This document shows positions 58,363 through 64,000 of a stretch of 64,000 nt of DNA, one piece after another. The notes beneath the pieces are model-generated. The model ran no database searches. It was not told the origin of the DNA and was given only the letters and a program-made list of their open reading frames with translations. The DNA is from an uncultured Hyphomicrobiales bacterium (lineage in GTDB: Bacteria > Pseudomonadota > Alphaproteobacteria > Rhizobiales > Xanthobacteraceae): the NCBI GenBank assembly GCA_903839845.1, contig CAIMEA010000031.1, positions 1 to 64,000 on the forward strand, in the 5' to 3' direction. A program made the translations under genes and the position numbers. Within the stretch, counting starts at the first letter, position 1. Each line of letters opens with the position of its first letter.

Positions 58363-59124
58363 ATGGATCATCGGATCGCATCGGCCCGGCCGTTTGGCCG
58401 CGCGCTGACCGCCGCAGTCGCAGTAGCCAGCCTTTTGGGTCTCGGCCTGCTGGCAGCGCCGTCCGCGCAGGCTCAGACACCCCCGCCGGCCGCCGCCAAG
58501 AAGCCGGCTGCTCCGGCTCCTGCCGCCAAGCCCGGCGCGGCGCCGCCGGCAGCTGCGCCTGCCGCCCCGGCGCCAGCCGCCGCCGCCGATCAGCCGCAGC
58601 TGATGTATTCGCCGTGGATGAAAATCTGCGGCAAGGGCCCGGACACCAACAACCAGCAGGTCTGCGTCATCACCAAGGATGGCCGCCTCGAAAACGGCAT
58701 GCCGGTCGCCATCGTCCAGCTGTTCGAGCCGGAAGGCGGGCAGAAAATCATGCGCGTCACCGTGCCGCTCGGCATGCAGCTCGCGCACGGCACCCGCATG
58801 ATCATCGATCAGGGTCAGCCGGTGCAGGAGCCCTACAAGATCTGTTTCCCAGTCGGTTGCATGTCGGATTACGCGCTGACCGACGACATCATCGGCAAGA
58901 TGAAGAAGGGCCAGATGCTCACCTTGCAGGCGATCAACATGCAGGGCACGCCGATCAGCCTGCCGCTGCCGCTCGGCGACTTCGCCAAGGCCTATGACGG
59001 CCCGGCGACCGATCCGAAGGTGTTTGAGGAACAGCAGCGCAAGCTGCAGGAAGAACTGCAGAAGAAGGCGGAAGAGGCGCGCAAGAAACTGGAAGCGCAG
59101 GCGCCGCCGGCTCCCGCGAAGTAA
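58363..59124 (+). CDS. Invasion-associated locus B (IalB) family protein
   Basis: 253 residues from the ATG at 58363 (AAAGGA upstream). It has a signal peptide ending APSAQAQ and then an Ala/Pro-rich linker to about residue 75. The IalB domain follows, with YSPWMKICGKGPDTNNQQVCVITKD, RVTVPLGMQLAHGTRMIIDQGQ and PYKICFPVGCMSDY, whose cysteines are paired in the family. The tail is a Lys/Glu coiled coil (EEQQRKLQEELQKKAEEARK) not seen in every IalB protein. IalB aids erythrocyte invasion in Bartonella, but most rhizobial homologues have unknown envelope roles. Confidence 0.88.
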   Translation: MDHRIASARPFGRALTAAVAVASLLGLGLLAAPSAQAQTPPPAAAKKPAAPAPAAKPGAAPPAAAPAAPAPAAAADQPQLMYSPWMKICGKGPDTNNQQVCVITKDGRLENGMPVAIVQLFEPEGGQKIMRVTVPLGMQLAHGTRMIIDQGQPVQEPYKICFPVGCMSDYALTDDIIGKMKKGQMLTLQAINMQGTPISLPLPLGDFAKAYDGPATDPKVFEEQQRKLQEELQKKAEEARKKLEAQAPPAPAK

Positions 59125-59146
59125 TCGGCCGTTTTATCGGATAAGC

Positions 59147-59178
59147 AAAAGGCGCGGCTTCGGCCGCGCCTTTTTTTT
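59147..59178 (+). terminator. Intrinsic terminator of the IalB-family gene
   Basis: GGCGCGGC and GCCGCGCC pair around a stable TTCG tetraloop, flanked by AAAA and a run of eight T. It is 23 bases after the stop codon. Confidence 0.92.
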
Positions 59179-59230
59179 ATTATTATGGCCATTCCGTTGG
59201 TGCTGCGCAGATCCCGGAATAAAGGCGCGA

Positions 59231-60190
59231 TTAATTCGCCTCGATCCCTGCGGCCTTGACGGCCTCGCCGGTCACTTCAACTTCCTTGCGAAAGTACGCC
59301 GCGGTTTGTTCGGGGTTTAGCGTGTCCGGTATGTAGCCGTCCCGTTGCAGGATGCCGGACACGGCCGGCGCCAGCAGCGCGGCGTGGATCGCGACATTGA
59401 GCTTGTTGACCAACTCCGGCGGCGTCTTGCCGGGCAGGAAGAACATGCCCCACGAGCCGATCGGCTCGAAGCCGGGGACGATGTCCTTGACCAGCGGCAC
59501 CGCCGGGAAGGGCGGAAACGGCTTGGTGCCGGTGAAACCGAGCGCGCGCACCGTGCCGGCCTGCAAAAGGCCGACCACCGATGGCGGCGTCACCACCATG
59601 ACTTCGACGCTACCGCTCAGCATGCCGTTCATCACTTCGGACGCACCTTTGTAAGGCACGTGTTGCATCTTGATGCCGGCCGCCTTGCTGAACAGTTCGG
59701 TGGCAAGATGCAAACCGTTGCCGACGCCGGGCGAGCCGTACAGAACGCGGTTCTTCTTGGCATGGTCGATGAACTGCTGGAGGGTTTTGATCTCGGACTT
59801 TGCGTCAACCAGGATGAACAGGCCGTCGAGAATGCCCTGCGTCGCAACCGGCTTGAGGTCCTTGAAGATGTCGAAGCCAAGCTGCTTGTAGATGTAAGGC
59901 GTCGACGCGATGGCGTTCGAAGAGAACAGAATCGTATAGCCGTCCGGTTCGGCATTGGCGACAGCGCGGGCGGCGATCGTGCCATTGGCGCCAAGCCTGT
60001 TCTCGACAAAAAACTGCTGGCCAAGGCTGGTGGACAACTGCGCGGCGACAGTGCGCGCGTGAATGTCCGGGCCGCTGCCGGCGGCGAAACCGACGATGAT
60101 GCGCACAGGATGATCGGGATATTGCTGCGCCTGCGCACTCGTTAGCGCAGCCGCCAGCATTGCGACGATAACAGTAATGACTTGCACCAT
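59231..60190 (-). CDS. Bug/TctC family substrate-binding protein
   Basis: A 319-residue periplasmic receptor of the tripartite tricarboxylate transporter family, the third in this window. The signal peptide ends ALTSAQAQ, then YPDHPVRIIVGFAAGSGPDI, FFVENRLGANGTIAARAVANAEPDGYTILF and HVPYKGASEVMNGMLSG. The ATG has AGGGAG upstream. It is the last gene of a likely operon (alpha/beta hydrolase, cupin, Bug). Its ligand is perhaps the acid that those two enzymes handle (inference). Confidence 0.92.
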   Translation of the reverse strand: MVQVITVIVAMLAAALTSAQAQQYPDHPVRIIVGFAAGSGPDIHARTVAAQLSTSLGQQFFVENRLGANGTIAARAVANAEPDGYTILFSSNAIASTPYIYKQLGFDIFKDLKPVATQGILDGLFILVDAKSEIKTLQQFIDHAKKNRVLYGSPGVGNGLHLATELFSKAAGIKMQHVPYKGASEVMNGMLSGSVEVMVVTPPSVVGLLQAGTVRALGFTGTKPFPPFPAVPLVKDIVPGFEPIGSWGMFFLPGKTPPELVNKLNVAIHAALLAPAVSGILQRDGYIPDTLNPEQTAAYFRKEVEVTGEAVKAAGIEAN

Positions 60191-60287
60191 TCAGACGTCT
60201 CCCTGTTCGGTATTATGTTTCGACGGCGAGCAATAATCAGATCGGATTCGAGGCCGGCCCTTTTCGCAGAGCCGCCCGGATGCGGCG

Positions 60288-60767
60288 TTAGCCGATAGCA
60301 GCGAGCGGCTTGCCGCCGGCTTCGACCGGCTTGCCGCTCACCAGGACGAAGGCAATGGTGCATGGCTCGGCGCCATTATTGACCCAGTTATGGATGGTGC
60401 CGCGCTGCACAAGCACGTCGCCGGCCTTGAGTGTGACGACAACGCCGTCATCAAGCTCCATATCGATCGAGCCGGAGATGACCACGGCATAGTCAATCGA
60501 GTCGGTGCGATGATTACGCGGCGTAACGCCGGGCTCATAATGCACGATGCGGAAGACTGTGCCGTTCTCGACCGTGGTCTTGAACGAGCCCTGGGTCGGA
60601 TCGTCGAAGCCATCGTTGTTGACCGGAAAACCCTTGGTCGACCACACCACGCAGGACTGTGCGCCGGGGCGGTTCGAAATGACATTTCTGGCCAATTCAT
60701 CGACTTCGACGATGGCCTTGCCCTCGGCATTGTGGCCAGTGACGACACGGCGGATTTGCAGGCTCAT
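60288..60767 (-). CDS. Cupin-domain protein
   Basis: 159 residues from the ATG at 60767, which has AGGAAGG upstream. The cupin barrel is marked by HYEPGVTPRNHRTDSIDYAVVISG and LKAGDVLVQRGTIHNWVN, with metal-type His residues in both motifs. Small cupins of this kind often bind or cleave aromatic acids. It lies 27 bases after the alpha/beta hydrolase, same strand, and 97 bases before the Bug receptor, consistent with one pathway. Confidence 0.9.
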   Translation of the reverse strand: MSLQIRRVVTGHNAEGKAIVEVDELARNVISNRPGAQSCVVWSTKGFPVNNDGFDDPTQGSFKTTVENGTVFRIVHYEPGVTPRNHRTDSIDYAVVISGSIDMELDDGVVVTLKAGDVLVQRGTIHNWVNNGAEPCTIAFVLVSGKPVEAGGKPLAAIG

Positions 60768-60794
60768 CGATATCAACCTTCCTGAGAGAGATAT

Positions 60795-61661
60795 TCAAGC
60801 CGACGCTTTGGCGCGTTCGGCTTTCGTGAGAAATGCGGAAAAGATCGCGGCAAGGCGCGGCTCGGCGCCGCGCCATTCCTTGCGATCCCATTCATCCTTG
60901 AGGTTGTCGTCGGCGCGTTTCTCGACGACGTCGTCATGGAATTCGTTATTGGGAAAAAGGCTCGCCGCCTTTCGCGCGGTAACGGGCGAATGTATCACGT
61001 CATTGCCGGAGATCAGGCAGGCCGGCTGCGTGATGGCGTTGAGGTCGGCCTCGGTGGCGCCGACCAGCGGCAGCTTGGCCGCGGTGAGAAAGGCTTCGCG
61101 CCACTTGATCATGACCTTTATGAAGTCTTTGACATCCGTCTTCATCAGGACGTCACGGTTCGCCGGCCGCTGGGCAATGCATTCGGCGAAGTGCTCGGAA
61201 TTGGCCACGGCCTCCATGCCGCCGGCCTCCGCGAGCTTGATGAATGCACCGTAGTACTGCTCGGCTAGCCGGTCGACGGCTTCCTGCCCGCCGGTCAGGC
61301 GCCACAACAGCAAGCCACGCAGCGCGTCCGGATGGCGGATGGCAAACAGGATCGCGAGCCGCGCGCCGGCGGACGAGCCGCCGACATAGAGCGGCGTGGC
61401 GTTAAGCTGTTTGGCCAATTCGTAGAGGTCGTCGGCCCAGATTTCATGCTCGGAGGCCGAGCCATCGAAGGCGACACCGGATTTGCCACAGTTACGCCGG
61501 TCGTGCAGCAGGACCCGGTAGCCGAAGGCGGCGATGGTTTTTGCAAGGTCGCTCAGCTCGCCATAAGGCCGGCGGCTGCCAGGCGTCAGCGCGATGAAGG
61601 GACCGGAGGTGCCGAATATTTCGTAATTGATTGGCACGCCCCGGACCAAAGCGACTGGCAT
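60795..61661 (-). CDS. Alpha/beta hydrolase
   Basis: 288 residues with an alpha/beta-hydrolase fold. YVGGSSAGARLAI places the nucleophile Ser97 in a GxSxG elbow. LLHDRRNCGKSG is the typical oxyanion-side loop. A likely acid and His lie near the C-terminus (PVTARKAASLFPNNEFHD). No signal peptide is present. A strong ribosome site (AGGGAG) precedes the ATG. It heads a probable operon with a cupin and a Bug receptor, so it may hydrolyse an ester or ring-cleavage product. Confidence 0.88.
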   Translation of the reverse strand: MPVALVRGVPINYEIFGTSGPFIALTPGSRRPYGELSDLAKTIAAFGYRVLLHDRRNCGKSGVAFDGSASEHEIWADDLYELAKQLNATPLYVGGSSAGARLAILFAIRHPDALRGLLLWRLTGGQEAVDRLAEQYYGAFIKLAEAGGMEAVANSEHFAECIAQRPANRDVLMKTDVKDFIKVMIKWREAFLTAAKLPLVGATEADLNAITQPACLISGNDVIHSPVTARKAASLFPNNEFHDDVVEKRADDNLKDEWDRKEWRGAEPRLAAIFSAFLTKAERAKASA

Positions 61662-61836
61662 GTCGAACTCCCTGTCTCTTTGTCTTTATTATCCGCGCAT
61701 CTAGCAGCAGGGAGTCACCGGCTGCAACGAATTGGAGGGTGACAAGGCGCGTGGCAGGCACGCAAAAATGCGGCCGAAAGGCTGGAGGCTTGAATGAATG
61801 GCGGCAAGGCGAGCGAGAGGACGCGCCTAAGGCCCC

Positions 61837-61939
61837 GAGAGCCTTTCCGGCTTTGATGGAATCAAAGCCGGGGCTTTCGTCATCTGATTTGTCGCGTTTT
61901 CTTCACGCGAACCGGTGCCTCTTCGCTCGAAAACGCTCC
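61837..61939. repeat. Dispersed ~100-bp repeat, copy B
   Basis: The same order of elements as at 32703-32803: GAGAGCC, hairpin GGCTTTGAT/ATCAAAGCC, then GATTTGTCGCGTTTTCTTCACGCGAACCGGTGCC, then CGCTCGAAAACGCTCC. It lies just after the stop of hspQ and is absent from genes, so it is an intergenic mobile-type repeat. Confidence 0.8.
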
Positions 61940-61947
61940 AGACCAGT

Positions 61948-62280
61948 TCAGTTCAACTGGCCGTTGAGCGGCTTGTAACCGATGCTGTCATCCCACTCGA
62001 ACACTTCGTCGACCTGCGGATGGCGGATCGGGGCGCCGGACGTGTCGGGCAACAGGTTCTGTTCCGACACATAGGCGATATATTCGGTTTCGGCGTTTTC
62101 CGCGAACAGGTGATAGAATGGCTGATCCTTGCGCGGCCGCACGTCGGCCGGAATCGCCTCCCACCATTCCTCGGTATTGTTGAACACCGGGTCGATATCG
62201 AAAATCACGCCGCGGAACGAGAACAGCCGGTGTTTGACCACCTGGCCGATCGTGAATTTTGCGGTGTGCGTCTTGCTCAT
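61948..62280 (-). CDS. hspQ: Heat shock protein HspQ
   Basis: A 110-residue protein. AKFTIGQVVKHRLFSFRGVIFDIDPVF with EEWWEAIP, PFYHLFAENAETEYIAYVSEQNL and the final HPQVDEVFEWDD match HspQ (YccV). That hemimethylated-DNA-binding/Lon-specificity factor enhances degradation of certain proteins at high temperature. It is near the start of a minus-strand pair with the CoA-ester lyase. The ribosome site is weak. Confidence 0.93.
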   Translation of the reverse strand: MSKTHTAKFTIGQVVKHRLFSFRGVIFDIDPVFNNTEEWWEAIPADVRPRKDQPFYHLFAENAETEYIAYVSEQNLLPDTSGAPIRHPQVDEVFEWDDSIGYKPLNGQLN

Positions 62281-62341
62281 GGAAAGACCAGTTAGTGCTT
62301 CGGCGCGGTATTGGCTAGTCCAAATCGCAGCGGAACTTGCC

Positions 62342-63382
62342 TCATAGTCCGTAGCGCTGGCCCATTTCCGGGTCCTTGGCGGCGACCAGCTTAGCCAAGT
62401 CTATCAATACCTTGGCCTGCTTCCAGGTGGCGTCGTCCTGCATTTTGCCGTCGATCATGACCGCGCCGGCGCCGTCCGGCATGGACTCGACGATTTTCCG
62501 GGCGAAGGCGACTTCGGCGGGGTCGGGCGCGTAGACCTTTTTGGCGATGGCGATCTGCGACGGGTGCAGGGTCCAGGCGCCGACGCAGCCAAGCAAAAAC
62601 GAATTGCGGAATTGTGACTCGCAGGCGGCGGCGTCGGAGAAATCGCCGAACGGTCCGTAGAACGGCTTGATGCCGGCGCTCGCGCAGGCATCGACCATTT
62701 TCGCCGTGGTGTAGTGCCAGAGGTCCTGCTGGTAGGCGGCGCGGGGCGCGTCTCCAGCCGCGTCTGCCAAAACCTTGTATTCGGGATGACCGCCGCCGAC
62801 GCGGGTGGTCTTCATCGCACGCGAGGCGGCGAGATCGGCCGGGCCCAAACTCATGCCGTGCATGCGCGGCGAGGCGGTGGCGATGGCCTCGACATTGTTG
62901 ACGCCCTGCGCGGTTTCCAGAATGGCGTGGATCATGATCGGCTTTGTCACCTTGTGACGGGCCTCAAGCTGCGCCAGCAACTGGTCGAGATAATGGATGT
63001 CCCAGGGACCGTCGACCTTGGGCAGCATGATGACATCGAGTTTGTTGCCGATCGCGCCGACGATCTCGGTGACGTCGTCGAGCGCCCAGGGCGAGTTGAG
63101 GGCATTGATGCGGGTCCACAGGCCGGTCGGCCCAAAATCCACCGTCTGGCCCATCTCGATGAAGCCCTTGCGGGCGGTTTCCTTGGCCTCGACCGGAATG
63201 GCGTCTTCCAGGTTGCCCAGCACCACGTCGACGGTTTTGGCCAGTTCGGGCACCTTGGCGCGCATTTTTTCCATGTGCGGCGGCACGAAATGGATCATGC
63301 GCTCGAGCCGGATCGGCAAATCGCGCATCGGGGCGGGCGCGCCAATGGCAAGCGGCTGAAAGAACTGGCGGGGCAGCTTCAC
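62342..63382 (-). CDS. HpcH/HpaI-family CoA-ester lyase (malyl-CoA lyase-like)
   Basis: 346 residues from a GTG start (VKLPRQFF) with AAGGA upstream; the track's longer version begins inside the next gene's upstream region. It is a TIM-barrel aldolase cleaving or forming beta-hydroxyacyl-CoA. [20 protein letters not shown] carries a metal-type Glu/Asp pair, [21 protein letters not shown] the next, and [22 protein letters not shown] the C-terminal lid. Homologues are called L-malyl-CoA/beta-methylmalyl-CoA lyase. No other pathway gene is adjacent, so the exact substrate is open. Confidence 0.85.
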   Translation of the reverse strand: MKLPRQFFQPLAIGAPAPMRDLPIRLERMIHFVPPHMEKMRAKVPELAKTVDVVLGNLEDAIPVEAKETARKGFIEMGQTVDFGPTGLWTRINALNSPWALDDVTEIVGAIGNKLDVIMLPKVDGPWDIHYLDQLLAQLEARHKVTKPIMIHAILETAQGVNNVEAIATASPRMHGMSLGPADLAASRAMKTTRVGGGHPEYKVLADAAGDAPRAAYQQDLWHYTTAKMVDACASAGIKPFYGPFGDFSDAAACESQFRNSFLLGCVGAWTLHPSQIAIAKKVYAPDPAEVAFARKIVESMPDGAGAVMIDGKMQDDATWKQAKVLIDLAKLVAAKDPEMGQRYGL

Positions 63383-63477
63383 GGGATTAGGTCCTTCCAA
63401 AAGACACGTCTCGCGTTTAGAGGAATGCAAAGGCCGCGCCAAGTAGGCTCGCGAACGTCGAAATCGGGACACCAGGA

Positions 63478-64000
63478 ATGATCGAGGTTCTCAATCTGGC
63501 GCTGCCGTTTTTCGGCCTGATCATCATCGGTTTTGTCTGCGGCAAGATCAAGCAGATCCCGGACACCGCGCTCGCCTGGATGAATTTCTTCATCGTCTAT
63601 GTGTCGCTGCCGGCTTTGTTCTTCCGCATCCTGTCGCAGACGCCGCTCGACCAACTGGCGAGGACCGACTTTATCCTCGCCACCACTCTGTCCACCTTCT
63701 TCGCCTTCGCAGTCGCCTTCGCCATCGGCATGGCGATCCGCGGCGGCCGTATCGACGAGTCGACCATCGCCGGGCTTGCCGGCGGCTACGGCAATATTGG
63801 CTACATGGGCCCGGGTCTGGCGCTGGCGACTTTGGGGGCGCAGGCGGCGGTGCCGGTGGCGCTGATTTTCTGTTTCGACACGCTTTTGTTGTTCTCGCTG
63901 GTGCCGTTCATGATGGCTATTGCGAGTCCTGATAAGAAGAGCGTTGCGTCGGTCGGAATGGATGTGCTTAAGCGCATCGGCACCAATCCGCTGGTGATCG
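63478..64000 (+). CDS. AEC family (auxin efflux carrier) transporter, 5' part
   Basis: The frame is open from the ATG at 63478 to the window end, so the gene is cut by the boundary and absent from the ORF track. About 174 residues are visible, with several membrane helices ([57 protein letters not shown]). [18 protein letters not shown] is the conserved AEC motif. Relatives export malonate, malate or similar acids. Confidence 0.88.
   Translation, partial: MIEVLNLALPFFGLIIIGFVCGKIKQIPDTALAWMNFFIVYVSLPALFFRILSQTPLDQLARTDFILATTLSTFFAFAVAFAIGMAIRGGRIDESTIAGLAGGYGNIGYMGPGLALATLGAQAAVPVALIFCFDTLLLFSLVPFMMAIASPDKKSVASVGMDVLKRIGTNPLVI

Overview
The window looks like chromosomal DNA of a high-GC alphaproteobacterium of the order Rhizobiales (Hyphomicrobiales), probably near Bradyrhizobium or the Xanthobacteraceae. 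Three things point there: (i) the housekeeping order, namely uvrA/ssb/gyrA/coaD/cyclophilins/queA/tgt and recG-sdhE-mfd; (ii) homologues of the Bradyrhizobium ndvB/ndvC beta-1,3/1,6-glucan genes; (iii) LexA boxes of the GTTC-N7-GTTC type used in this order, plus Rhizobiales-type palindromic intergenic repeats. No database was searched, so family names rest on motifs and recall.

Layout. 1-870 is a visibly AT-rich fragment with the tail of one gene and an unrecognised membrane protein. 1055-11925 holds uvrA (-) and ssb (+), each with its own SOS box. Between them lie a catabolic block (Bug-type binding protein, amidohydrolase, dihydroxyphthalate-decarboxylase-like protein, two-subunit molybdenum hydroxylase) and an outer-membrane beta-barrel protein. 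12291-24498 carries a Cache-domain protein, marC, a large Ig-repeat autotransporter broken by a one-base frameshift, gyrA, a LysE exporter, a diguanylate cyclase, an ankyrin protein, a second Bug protein, coaD and two cyclophilins. 24666-26878 is queA-tgt for queuosine.

26946-30198 encodes ring-degradation enzymes: a LigI-like hydrolase, a NicC-like monooxygenase and a salicylate-hydroxylase-type monooxygenase. 30375-32691 has small proteins (CHRD, zinc ribbon, two conserved hypotheticals, a single-domain protoglobin). It is followed by tRNA-Lys(TTT) and an M20 amidohydrolase. 34658-40182 is the ndv-type glucan locus. 40148-46421 has a small membrane protein, a SPOR-like envelope protein, glmU, glmS, and DUF502 and DUF805 proteins; glmU and glmS together supply UDP-GlcNAc.

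46425-52456 is recG / sdhE-mfd. 52623-58087 has a DsbA-type oxidoreductase, a degenerate GGDEF protein, an acyl-CoA-synthetase-like pseudoenzyme and a YejA-type binding protein. 58363-64000 has an IalB-family protein, a third Bug protein with cupin and alpha/beta hydrolase partners, hspQ, a CoA-ester lyase, and a truncated AEC permease at the right edge.

The most notable signals are: two separate SOS boxes flanking the block that separates uvrA from ssb; a precise G-tract frameshift in the autotransporter; a Tgt lacking all four zinc ligands; an adenylation-fold protein without its nucleotide-binding motif, in an apparent operon with a peptide-binding protein; a complete ndv-like locus with a 15-bp triplicate in its divergent promoter region; and a 100-bp dispersed repeat present twice. 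I did not find a CRISPR array, prophage or intact transposon.
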